The notes beneath the pieces are model-generated. The model worked only from the letters and a program-made list of their open reading frames with translations, had not been told where the DNA came from and did not search any database. Positions 1 through 10,371 of a DNA stretch of 64,000 nucleotides are shown here, piece by piece; position 1 is the first letter of the stretch, and every line of letters begins with the position of its first letter. A program made the position numbers and the translations under genes. The stretch comes from Spirodela intermedia. Lineage: Eukaryota; Streptophyta; Magnoliopsida; Alismatales; Araceae. The stretch is from positions 5,625,501-5,689,500 of the forward strand of contig LR746268.1 of assembly GCA_902729315.2 (NCBI GenBank), given 5' to 3'.

Positions 1-8
1 CGAACCTC

Positions 9-3000
9 TTAGTAGTTCTTCAGCTTTTTTATTTTTTCAACAACCTGTTTCATTGACGGTCTTATAGGTAGGGATTCCACAGTGCACAAACAGGCAAGCC
101 TCAACATAGCAACTAAATTATCTTTTGGCCCAGCTTCCCATAAGAGTGGAGAGAAGAACTCAGAATGCCGCCCTTCTCGGATCAACATGTTCCCCCAATC
201 AACAATATTGAATGCATTGCCGTACTCTGAGAACGATGGATCAAGAGATCTCTTTCCAGACAACAATTCCAAAAGCACGACCCCAAAGCTGTATACGTCT
301 GCTTTATCAGATACCCTGCATGTAATTGCATATTCTGGGGCAACATAGCCAAATGTTCCAGCAACATTGGTAGTAGCATGTGTCTCTGAAGCTTCCAAGA
401 GCTTAGCCAAACCAAAATCCGACAGGTAAGCATTTAGCCTCTCATCGAGCAAGATATTGCTTGGCTTGATATCCCGATGGACAATACGAGGAATGCAAGA
501 GTAGTGAAGGTATGCCAAAGCTTGAGCTACATCCAGTGCTATTTTATGAACCACACGCCAGCAGGCATTTTTACCTGACCGGTCATGGATGAAGGCCTCT
601 AGGTTCCCACCTGAAAGGTAATTGTAAACTAAAAATGTATCTGCCTCTCCCATGTGATACCCCATTAGAGTCACGAGATTTTTATGTCGGATCCTCCCCA
701 GGGTCCTGATTTCAGCATCAAACTGTTGAAGGCCTTGAAGTTTTCCAATATAAAGCCTCTTTACTGCCACTAGGAATCCAGGAACCAGTTCTGCCTTGTA
801 GGTAGACCCAAATCCACCCATTCCAATAAGGTTTTTTATACTGAAGTTTCCCGTTGCTTCAACAACACCCTCATAATTCAGCTCAGCCGGTGCATCTGCA
901 AAGCTCACAAGCACCTTCTCTCCGCTTTGAGCAAGCTGATCAGTTTTCCTTCTAGAAAAGGTCAGGAAGAGAATTAAAACTATGAGAATCGAAACGAAGA
1001 AAGAGGTGGATGCCACTATTACTATGATATAAGGCTGGAAGATATGATTTTGTTCAGTTCTCTCCTGAGCATGGCCAGAAGATGAGGTAGCATCTGGATC
1101 AGGGCATGGCTGAAGAAACATATTTTCTTTGTAGGAATCACAACTAATGAAGCGGAGATGAGGTATATGACCTGAAAGGTTGTTGAAAGAGACATCCAAT
1201 GTAATAAGCCTAGAGAGATTAGAGAAAGATGAGGGTATTATGCCTGAAAGGCTATTGTGATGCAATAATAAAACTTGGAGATTTGGGAGGTCGCCTAAAC
1301 TCGATGGGATAGTCCCTGTCAATTTATTATTAGAAAGATCCAGAATTATCAAGGAAACAATTTGTCCAAGTTGCCACGGGATCTCCCCGGTGAAACTATT
1401 CTCACTGAGAGTAAGTTTCTCCATATTCTTCAGTTTTCCCAGTTCTTGGGGGACAGCGCCATTTAGGCGATTACCTCGCAAGTCAAGATGTGAGAGAATG
1501 AGTAGATTGCCAACAATAGTGGGGATTGGTCCAGTCAGCTGATTGTAGGCTGCTTCCAGCCTTGTCAACTGCAGACAAGTTGATAGAGCACTGGGAGGGA
1601 TGAAACCTGACAGCAGATTCCGACTCAGATTCACTCTGAAGCTCTGTAAATCTTCACACTGTGCAAACAAAGCAGAAGAAAGTGATCCACTGAGATTGTT
1701 GTTGTTCAAAAACAGGCTGAATGAAAGTCTCCGACCACTCAGTGATAAGAATGACGGCAAGGCGCCACTGAACCTGTTAAAACTGTAATCGTGTACAACA
1801 GGATCGTGATCGGAGATTGGACCAAATGGGTTTCTCACAAGAGCACTACGTATAAATCTCCTTGCGTAGAGATTCTCGAGATTTTCCTCAAAAGATAAGC
1901 CGGCATCTTCATCCTTATAATTCCTGCTCATGGACCGACTAGGGTTTCTATTTCCAGGTAGCAATCCATCCAATGAATTATGACTAATATTCAAATAAGC
2001 CAAGAAATTGTCTTGTATCTGCACAGGGAAAGAGCCCTCAAATCCATTGGAACTCAAGTCCAAGAATGAAAGGTTTCTGCACATTCCCAACTGCTCGGGT
2101 ATCGCCCCAGCCAAGTAGTTCCGGCCCAGATTGAGAGTCCTCAACCCACATGAGTTATTCCAACTCTTCGGTAGATGCCCGCCGACATTCGCCCTTGGAG
2201 CCCAAAGAAAAGCGAGGCTTGGAAGGAGGAGTACCTCAGACGGAATTGATCCCACGAAGGCGTTGAACTCGGAAACAGGAGCTGTGCTATCATCGGGATT
2301 CGTCAGTATCAGAACAGAGAGCTTGGTGCAGTTTCCAAGTTCAGGGGGGATCGTATCCGTCAGACTGTTCCGGGAGACATCGAGAAATCGAAGCTGACGT
2401 AACCGACCAATTTCAGCGGGTATGCGACCCTCTAGAATGTTACCATCCAGCAGCAACGAGCGGAGATTGCGACAATTACTTATTTCCCGCGGGATCTCAC
2501 CTACGAAAAAATTGTTCGAAAGTTTCAAGACACTGAGAGAGCTGCAAGCATCCACCGGACTTATCGGAATCTTCCCTGCGAGATGGTTGTGCGATAGATC
2601 GACAGCTTCAAGTGTCGAGCGTCCGATCAGATTATCTGGTACTGTGCCGGAGAACGAATTATAGGAAACATTGAGAATACGCAGCGAAGCAAGAACGCCC
2701 ATCTGCGCGGGAATCACCCCAGAAAAATTATTCTGCTGCAGTTCGAGGACTTCCATTAATCGGAGCCTCGCCAAAGCCTCCGCAGGTAAATCCCCGTAAA
2801 ATTCATTGCCACAGAGCGAGAGCACCCTGAGCTCTGTCAAGTTCCCAATGGAGACCGTAAGTCTCCCAACCAGTGCACCGGTGAGGTTCAGTGCCGTCAC
2901 CCTGCCGGAAATCAGGTCACAGGTGATGCCGTACCATTCGCAATGACTCCCACTTGCCAGGTTCCAACCGGAGAGCAGGTGGAGAGGATCATACTCGAGG

Positions 3001-3110
3001 GAACGCTTGAGGCCGAGGAGAGCCTCCCTGTCCCCCGCCACTGGATCCGAAGCTCCGGCGGTGCGGAGAGACGACACCAAACAGAGAAAGAGGACGATGA
3101 GGACCGACAT
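9..3110 (-). CDS. RPK2: RPK2-like leucine-rich repeat receptor kinase
   Basis: This is one uninterrupted 1033-codon frame, so the gene is intronless. Residues 1-20 form a hydrophobic signal peptide. An LRR N-terminal cap (paired cysteines, WYGITC) follows, then about 20 LRRs broken by a non-LRR island rich in D/E and R. A membrane segment lies near residues 694-718 and is followed by a basic stop-transfer SRRK. The cytoplasmic kinase looks active: glycine loop GMGGFGSTYKAE, VAVK lysine 784, HRD aspartate 880, DFG aspartate 898, and FGYVAPEYA in the activation segment. The architecture and kinase sequence match Arabidopsis RPK2/TOAD2, a plasma-membrane kinase in anther, embryo and meristem signalling. 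It is somewhat shorter than the Arabidopsis protein as I remember it (about 1150 residues), mainly in the ectodomain. Family assignment is firm; one-to-one orthology is inferred. Confidence 0.93.
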   Translation of the reverse strand: MSVLIVLFLCLVSSLRTAGASDPVAGDREALLGLKRSLEYDPLHLLSGWNLASGSHCEWYGITCDLISGRVTALNLTGALVGRLTVSIGNLTELRVLSLCGNEFYGDLPAEALARLRLMEVLELQQNNFSGVIPAQMGVLASLRILNVSYNSFSGTVPDNLIGRSTLEAVDLSHNHLAGKIPISPVDACSSLSVLKLSNNFFVGEIPREISNCRNLRSLLLDGNILEGRIPAEIGRLRQLRFLDVSRNSLTDTIPPELGNCTKLSVLILTNPDDSTAPVSEFNAFVGSIPSEVLLLPSLAFLWAPRANVGGHLPKSWNNSCGLRTLNLGRNYLAGAIPEQLGMCRNLSFLDLSSNGFEGSFPVQIQDNFLAYLNISHNSLDGLLPGNRNPSRSMSRNYKDEDAGLSFEENLENLYARRFIRSALVRNPFGPISDHDPVVHDYSFNRFSGALPSFLSLSGRRLSFSLFLNNNNLSGSLSSALFAQCEDLQSFRVNLSRNLLSGFIPPSALSTCLQLTRLEAAYNQLTGPIPTIVGNLLILSHLDLRGNRLNGAVPQELGKLKNMEKLTLSENSFTGEIPWQLGQIVSLIILDLSNNKLTGTIPSSLGDLPNLQVLLLHHNSLSGIIPSSFSNLSRLITLDVSFNNLSGHIPHLRFISCDSYKENMFLQPCPDPDATSSSGHAQERTEQNHIFQPYIIVIVASTSFFVSILIVLILFLTFSRRKTDQLAQSGEKVLVSFADAPAELNYEGVVEATGNFSIKNLIGMGGFGSTYKAELVPGFLVAVKRLYIGKLQGLQQFDAEIRTLGRIRHKNLVTLMGYHMGEADTFLVYNYLSGGNLEAFIHDRSGKNACWRVVHKIALDVAQALAYLHYSCIPRIVHRDIKPSNILLDERLNAYLSDFGLAKLLEASETHATTNVAGTFGYVAPEYAITCRVSDKADVYSFGVVLLELLSGKRSLDPSFSEYGNAFNIVDWGNMLIREGRHSEFFSPLLWEAGPKDNLVAMLRLACLCTVESLPIRPSMKQVVEKIKKLKNY

Positions 3111-4398
3111 TGCCGCCTGGGAGATCCGTCGACGGCGGCGTCGGGTTCCGTCTCAGAGTGACGATCACCGGCAGCAGCCTGAAGAACGACCAGAGCACCG
3201 GTGATGGTCCCCCGGTGCTCTGATCAGCAGCCTGAAGAAACGATCAAAATTCCTAGCCACATTCAGCCCTTTAGACTCATCGAGCGAGGGTCATGGCGTA
3301 TTCCCACCCTTCTTCCACGGACGGGCGTCGCCGACTTCAGGGACGGGGAATTCTGAGGGAGCTGGGCATCAGAAATCAGACTTGGGGAGAAGAAATGAGG
3401 GAGACATGATTGGACAGGGAGAACGAAATTTTCAGACTTTTAAATGAACGAATCCGTTGCTGATTTCCGAATTTATTAATGAGCAGTAAATGGATGTTTC
3501 CATTAAATAATTATCAACTTTAAAATAAAAACCTTTAAGAGGTCGGGGTCACCGGGGGGTCGTGGCAGTCACATGCGACGAGTTTTAAATTCGGTTCAAT
3601 ACTCACCTGTTGGAAACGGCAAACATTATTGCACATATAAGACTTCTAAAGCGAACAATTACACTCCGAACCATTTTAAGTATGATTTACACAAATCATA
3701 ACTAGGATAGGGCTAATATGCAAAACAAGTAAAACCCTGTTTTCTCGGAGATCTTGCGCTGCCGGTTCCTGATATTTTATGGGCCAATGGATCGTCTATC
3801 GCTGGATCCCTGCCGACGGGGAAGGGCCATCACATGGGCCAACCCGCAGAGCCCGGAAGAGGAGGCCCCACAGTCTGATTTTTAAGTACATTTATACAAC
3901 TCAACTTAATCCTATGTGCGGATATAAACACAAACGAATTCACCAACGAGGACTTCCAGCGGAATTTTCTTTACAAGTCGGCGGAGGACGACAGCTGCGG
4001 GTGGCGGAGGCTGTATTGATTTCATTTGATTTCTTCCCCCCCCTTTGCTTCCGAACTCCGTTGATATGTGTGGTGGCATCAGTGGTGATCACGATGGAGA
4101 CATTAATGGCGAAGATCTGGGCTCTTCCCCCCGATCAGACCGGGGACCACCGATTGGGATGTTCCAATTACCCGGGAATCGCGTCCAAGGAGACTAAAGA
4201 TTCGCTGTAATGGCGTGGTCAAATCACATAATGATTATTTCATACAGAAGATCAGCGACTCCCAAGGAAAAGGATGCATTATTTTATAGAACAGATTTCC
4301 ACCAGAGAAAGGTCTAGTAGTTTATTAATTGCTAGGCGATAATAAAATAGAAAGAACATCGAGTTCGATTCGATTTCATGGCTTCATTCGAGATTAGA
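3111..4398. other. Intergenic: RPK2-like promoter side and SDHAF2 3' flank
   Basis: The first few hundred bases must hold the promoter and 5' UTR of the RPK2-like gene, which is transcribed leftwards. The rest is the 3' flank of SDHAF2. A 143-codon frame at 3779-4210 (+) shows no family resemblance and is not called. I see no repeats or RNA genes here. Confidence 0.5.
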
Positions 4399-6636
4399 TC
4401 ACTGGTTTCCATATTTTGGGCCGTCCAGTCCCCTCTTATCGTCCCAACCTCTGACCCATGGCTGACCCGGAGCAGCCCTGGTTGAGGCCGAAGCGTGGCT
4501 GTCCAAATTGCTCATCACCTTGGCATGCACGGCATTAAATACCTGTTCGATGGGCCAACAGTGGGTGAGGAACGGATTTCTAGTTGCAAACGAACGGCGA
4601 AGAGTATGTGCTTGCGCGTTAACTTTATACTCACCGGATTCCTGTTGACTGCCTCTGGAGGTTGCTCCTGCCCCGTGAGCCACTTCCACAAGTCTGGGTT
4701 TTCCTGACGATCAAAAATATTTTTTAAAGGCTGACTGGGAACAACAGATTTCAAATGTTGGAGTCGAAGTAACAAATACAGAGAATCTAAAACTCTCAAA
4801 AGGCAGTCAGTTCATAATCAAAAGTGTTTGGTTGAGATTAATGAGTTATTGGATTGAGGAAATAGTGAGATTTTTGATATTAAAATAATAAAACCCAGTA
4901 AGTTGTTGCAAATTAATGAGATTCAAGCACTGAGGAAGGTCCAAAATAATCCACAACTTTGGCAAAAATTCGTTCCAGTTTACGACCGCTTATTAAAATT
5001 TGCAAGCAACTTTGTGGCTGCTCCTTGGATTCATCAGGCATCTATTGATGAATGATGGCAACAGCAAATAGGTTAGAAGAAAAGAAATGAAGTGAGCAGT
5101 TTGGGAGACGTATACATGGATACATGCATACATACATACATACATACGTACATACACACATGTGTGTGTTGCAAAATAATGAATTAAATATTTTAATTAT
5201 TGTGCTGTGTTGGAGCCTCAGATTGCTTGAGCAGCTATAAGTCAATTAAATGCCATCAACTTACCAGGTATTCACATTGGGAAGATTAGTGACAAAATTT
5301 GTAACGAATAAAAGGACCTTTCAACCATCCCTTATGACAAGAAGGTGATACAATGGAAGAGCCATCTTTCATTTTGTCTTACAGCACCCATCTTTCAATT
5401 TCACAAATCCACACCTTACGAAGGACAGAAAACTATATTCAACAGCGTTCCAACCACAAGACTAGAACAGTCGTCCTCCAAGCCTAATAAACTTGGTTCA
5501 GCGTAGTTTGGTCCTTATTAGCCATGAAATTGTTCGTCTATACGGACAAGAGATCATGGACTCTCTTCTAACCAATGAGTTAAGTGTAAGGCTAGGAAGT
5601 ATCGCGCAAATCCGCCATTTTTCTTCGTACAGTATCATCTATAGTTCAGTATAGGCCATTTGATCATTAATAACATCTATTCGATCGGGATGTCATGTGC
5701 AGATGACCTTCATAGACAAAACTTTATAGTGAAGCAGAAAGCTCGGTAACACGCAATGAGGTAAATAGAAGTTTGACAAGAAAAGAGATAGAGCAAACCA
5801 GACATTAATGAGTATGACTCTATCAGGAAACACATTTTAGATGAATGTGAGAATTAAATCAATCATACTTTTTAGATTTGAATAATATTTGACGAGCTAA
5901 TAAAAATATCGTAAAAAAACTTGCATGAGATGACGCAAATTTTCAATGTGAGTTTATCTCTAGACGAGGAGGGCATTTGAGTTAACGGGTATGATTGTGA
6001 ATCCACATGCTTTCGGTCATTAGAAAACCAACGAATGGCACTGTGATGCTTGCAAAAATATTTGATATAATCATTAAGAACAATGAAAATCACTAGGCCA
6101 TTAAATAAATGAAAATTTGATGAATTCGATGGTAAATACCAGGTTCAGAACTTCCACGAGGGCTTTAATCCGCTGTTCATCCATCGAACGAATGTTCTCC
6201 TCCACCCAATTCCCCAAGACGAGGTCCAACTCAAGAAATCCACGTTGCCTGCTTCTATACAGCAACCTAGAAAACCAAATGACATGAATAAAGAATGTTC
6301 GACTCGCCGATCCTCCAGAACAAAGGGCAAAAAATGGTTTCCCAGACGATACCTATTGAAAACGCGACGCTTGCTCTCTTCGTTGGAAAGGTCCACGGTG
6401 TCGGATTCATGTTCTGAGGAGAAGAGAGAAACTGATCCCAAGAAGTTACTGGCGAAATGTTGAAAAAGAAAAGTTAGAGCAGTGATTCCAAGTTAATCGA
6501 ACAAAATCAGATGGATCAGCGCGGAAGAACAAGAGGTGAAGCCGATCCCTCACCTGTGCCGTGATCGTGAGAGCATCGGAGCCCCGAGGAACCCATTCTG
6601 CCGGAGTAGCAGCAACGCACGCCTCATGGTCGCCAT
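4399..6636 (-). CDS. SDHAF2: Succinate dehydrogenase assembly factor 2 (SDHAF2/SDH5)
   Basis: There are five short exons on the minus strand: 6636-6554, 6448-6353, 6266-6140, 4703-4635 and 4542-4399. They join in phase to 172 residues. The start MATMRR begins an arginine-rich, acid-free stretch typical of a mitochondrial presequence. The family signatures follow in order: SNEESKRRVFNRLLYRSRQR, GFLELDLVLGNWVEENI, ENPDLWKWLTGQEQPPEAV and GQPWVRGWDD near the C-terminus. SDHAF2 is the matrix factor that promotes covalent FAD attachment to the flavoprotein subunit of complex II. The upstream in-frame-looking ATGs at 6799 and beyond read in another frame and lack a presequence. Intron 3 (4704-6139) is long, AT-rich and carries a CATA microsatellite. 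No single exon gives a long frame, so the gene is easy to miss. Confidence 0.93.
5111..5170. repeat. CATA/TG microsatellite in SDHAF2 intron 3
   Basis: Repeated CATA units run into a short ACACACATGTGTGTGT palindrome. It is a simple sequence repeat with no coding role. Confidence 0.85.
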
Positions 6637-7614
6637 GGAGAGAGAGACAGACGGCAAAAGCATACCGCGTCGTCTTGCCGGCCTGATGGTCACTCCCGAA
6701 AAAGGCAAAATAGTTAGGAACCGCCGCACTTCCGATCACCTGGGTCTGTGTGGCCAGAGAACCGCCATGGGTCAGCACCCCTGACCTTTCGATTGCCATT
6801 ACAAATCTAAAGTTTCAACGTCCCTCTCTCTTATTGTACAATACGAAAACCTGGATAACAGGTCGTGGTACAATGTTGGTTTAAGCGTATTTTTTATAAT
6901 AATGCGGAAAAATATTTGACTAAAATGTTGGTCCGTGGTATCAGCCCATTGGGCCCATTTGCGTTCAAATAGTAATGATATTGGTCCGTATTAATGGATA
7001 TACAATGGTCCAAGCCCATTATTACGTGCGTTCGTCCCTTTCCCCCGCTCTCCAATCCGTCTCGCAGGAAGAATCTCCTCTCGCCTTCTTTCCGCAGATT
7101 TCTCTTTCCTCTTCCTCGCTCTCTGGGTTTGCCGACCGTCGTACCGAGGGGTTTATCGCTCGTTACGCTCTTTCTGCGTGCTCCGAGGAAGTTTTCTCGC
7201 ATCTGCGTGTCCATCTCCCTGACTGGGGGATGAGCCGAGTTCAGACTCCTGTCATGTTTTGTCCCTCGGGGAGTTTCTGCCAAGGTGTTCGCTATAGTTC
7301 ACTTGGTCTTAGATTTTTCATTTTTTTGTATGAACAATATCTGAAATAAAGTGACCTTTCATTTTTCAGTGCTATCTTCTTTGAATGATTATGTGCTATC
7401 TTTATTTTTCTTTGTATTATTGAAACCCATCGGTCCTCGTTATTTCTCATCTATTATTTATCCGATGGTGGGATCGATATAAAATTTTCAATTTCAGGCG
7501 GAAGGATCCGTTTGCACTCAGTTTTTGTAATTTTGTTCGAATCTTTTAATTTTCGTATTCCCAATGATATTCAGGTAATCTGGAGTTTGTCTCTTAAGGC
7601 AGATAAGTTCTCAG
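6637..7614. promoter_or_regulatory. Divergent promoter between SDHAF2 and the RNF4-like gene
   Basis: SDHAF2 starts leftwards at 6636 and the RING gene runs rightwards. GGCCCA/AGCCCA elements lie at about 6943-7018 (cagcccattgggcccatt and aagcccatt), resembling the site II elements of plant housekeeping promoters. From about 7030 to 7210 the plus strand turns TC-rich, as in plant 5' UTRs. The first coding exon of the RING gene should lie between about 7030 and 7600. I could not pick it: a candidate ATG at 7230 reaches a GT donor at 7285 in the wrong phase. Confidence 0.5.
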
Positions 7615-10014
7615 ATCAATACCCAATCGGGAGTTAGCTGAAGATCTCGAGCTGAGACTAGCACCGGCACCCACTTTCTCATTAAAGGGAGGGACTCTGG
7701 CTAACAATTACGTTAGGGACCGTCCTGGTTTGATTACAATCGACGAAGATAGTGACGTGGAGATGTACTCTCCACAAGATTCTAGAGAGGTTTGTACGCC
7801 CCACAGAGTATCCTTTTCTGGTCATTTTTTTGCCTTTCTTTAAGATTTGTTCCTTTTGAATTCCAAGTCACTTATCGACTGATTTTTTTTTGCAGACAAT
7901 TGGGTTCTTTCCTCGCTCAAGTTCTTGGGTACCTGTGCTTAGAGAAGAAGATTTAGAATTGCGCCTCGGACTAGGAGGTAATATATTTCTTCATATATTT
8001 CCGGTTTTCTACTCTTTGGGTGTTGCCATCTCATCCTTGTGGTATGCTGCATAAAATATGTATTTCTTCTGTATACAACTGGAATATTTTCATGTCGTTC
8101 AAAGGGCCTCGCCATTTGTCTATTTTGAGAATGACGTTGGTCGTGTACTGTTGTCTATTTATTTGTTAAGTTTATGCTATCTAGGCATTTTTGGCTCTTA
8201 AATGGTGGTCCTTCAAAGTTTTTATTTCAAAACCTTTGCCTTTTTTAAATCACATCACTAATTTACGGATGGTCGTTTATTAAAATTTATCCTGAATGAT
8301 ATTTTTCCCTCATCGGGCACCACGCTCTCAGAGGAAGGTTTTCATTGGTTTAGGTATGTAGGATAGCTTGAAAAAGCCATTGGTTAGCGGGGATGAGCTC
8401 AGAACCAGAGAATCCATGAGTTTTTTCCTGTTAAAAAGTTCTGCATAGGACAATCTGTATGTGATAACTACTTCGTTGCTCCTTATGAGGTTATTTCGAA
8501 GTTTCTTGATCCTTTTATATTTGCATCAAGACTGAGAGCAACTCCAGGGTCAAATTTATTATCCGGTTGATTGAATTGGCCCAGATGTGGTTAAGATGTA
8601 ATGCCTAATTAGAGTATGGAGAGCACGCATCTTCTTTCAGAGCTCTGAGAAAATTATCTTCACATGTATACAGAAAATGGTAAAATGGATCTTGACCGAG
8701 AGAAGGTAGTTATTTTCAGGCACGCTTGGAAATTCAACGGTCATTGCACACAGTTAAGTGTTTTGTTAGATATATCCGTGGACGATTTGATTTGTTCATA
8801 GAGCTTCTCTGAGATAGGATAGTGCAGGTCAGATCCGGCTGGAATACAGTATCCCATTTCCCCCCAAGATCTCTCTTGTTCTTGCTCCTGAGTAAAAAAA
8901 TCAATGTGAAATTCCAAGTTTAGCCCTTGAAACCTCAGTTACCGTGGGAATCACAGGTTTCTTATTGTTTACTGTGTGGCAGCACTATTCGGCGCACTGG
9001 GAGTCCGAGTGAAGAGGAACAAGTAGCTGAAGATGGAGTTCAAGATCAGCATACTAAGAAATATCACAAGGTATTTTTCTAATCTACTGAGAGTGGGTCA
9101 TCCTCGGTAAATGCATAGGGGAGAATGAAGAACCTCTTTGCTCATCCTCTCTTCTCTAGAAATCTTGCAGAAAGCAGTTTCCCTATGCAGACGTTTTACA
9201 TGTTGGCATCAGATGAGTGATTGGGGTAAAAAATACTGATATAGTTTGTATTAAACACTTGAAGAGCTTTCATTGTGCCCCAAATCCGATATAAGTGCCT
9301 ATCTCTGGTGCATGTGAGTAACTTGAAAATATGACTGATGTCTCTCTGCAACAATCAATTCAAACTCACTACAGAGTGCAGAATTCTACATTCTAGTTAC
9401 TTGGATAAGGGATGTCTCTGCTTACTGTATCAATCCTACAGCATGCATGCATGCATGCATGCATCATACGTTGATGAATTTCTTACCCAAAAAAGGAAAT
9501 CCTGTTCCTAGGGATATGTCTGCATTCTCCACTGAATGGGCCACTCCGTGATCGGATGCTAGTTATATGGACTTGCCAGCGGACCTAATTCTCCGCCTTT
9601 TCTGGGCTCTTAGGGCCTACTATATTGATGCCCTTTGCCCAGATTCTCCTTTTCTTTTTTTAATATTGGCTAACTTAATTGCACACAGTTAAGTTGCGAT
9701 GAGTGTTGTATTTTCCCCCACAGCGATTTAGTGGGTGCATTGTAGTTTCGTTCGTGCATTTTGACTCCAATCTCTGATGAATATGACAGAGAAAATGTGG
9801 GCAAGCGGGCCCACGCGTGACGAAAGAGGTGAAGCTGAGGTGCAACATTTGCATGGGAATCATGAGGGAGGAGACGTCAACTGTTTGCGGCCACATCTTC
9901 TGCAAGCCGTGCATCACTGACGCCATACTCCTCCAAAGGAAGTGCCCCGCCTGCCGAGTGAAGCTTTCTATCCAGAACATTCACCGCATCTACCTCCCTA
10001 GGTCAACTCCCTGA
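7615..10014 (+). CDS. RNF4-like RING-type E3 ubiquitin ligase (5' exon not located)
   Basis: Four exons are supported: 7615-7789, 7896-7977, 8983-9070 and 9790-10014. The third starts after a TGGCAG acceptor. The last exon holds a complete C3HC4 RING: CNICMG, CGHIFCKPC, then CPAC, ending IYLPRSTP. This is the tail pattern of small plant RNF4/SLX8-like E3 ligases, which place the RING at the extreme C-terminus. The first listed exon encodes LITIDEDSDVEMYSPQ, an acidic hydrophobic-flanked stretch like the SUMO-interacting regions of that family. Two points are unresolved. The listed first exon begins in phase 2 and has no usable ATG, so a start exon lies upstream. The joint 7977/8983 is out of phase by one, so a small exon is missing in between or the gene is broken. 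Targeting of SUMO-modified substrates is inferred from the family. Confidence 0.75.
9441..9464. repeat. (GCAT)6 microsatellite in the RING gene's last intron
   Basis: Six perfect GCAT units are present; the tract is self-complementary. Confidence 0.9.
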
Positions 10015-10371
10015 CGTCACAGCCTGAAGGAATTCCGAAGAGTGAATACTTAAGTTGAACAGCCTATCTTGGGATACGGTTCTGTCATCGTGTGCAACAC
10101 GAGCAGAACGTGTCTAGGGACGAGCCCTGTTAACGAGGATCTACGTGAAGAAGGTCCAGACCAGCATATGATCTTAATGGAAAGTTGATTTCGACAGATG
10201 TGATCCCGTTTCCTCTTCGGCATATAATCTGTAGAAGGTGAAGATCACGAAAGCCCCGCAGTTCCTGAGGATATCGGGGATTGCTGACATGAAGAGAAAC
10301 GGGTTGGTTTTCAAACCCTAAAAGGAAAAGGGCAAAAAAAAAGTACCAATACGGTCATCCTCCAAGTGGTT
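10015..10371. other. Convergent 3' flanks of the RING gene and NEF1
   Basis: The two genes end 357 bp apart, tail to tail, so this interval holds both 3' UTRs and polyadenylation regions. Nothing else is recognised. Confidence 0.5.

Noticed and set aside
3779-4210. 143-codon plus-strand frame
   Set aside because: There is no recognisable domain, the composition resembles random translation, and no exon partners were found.
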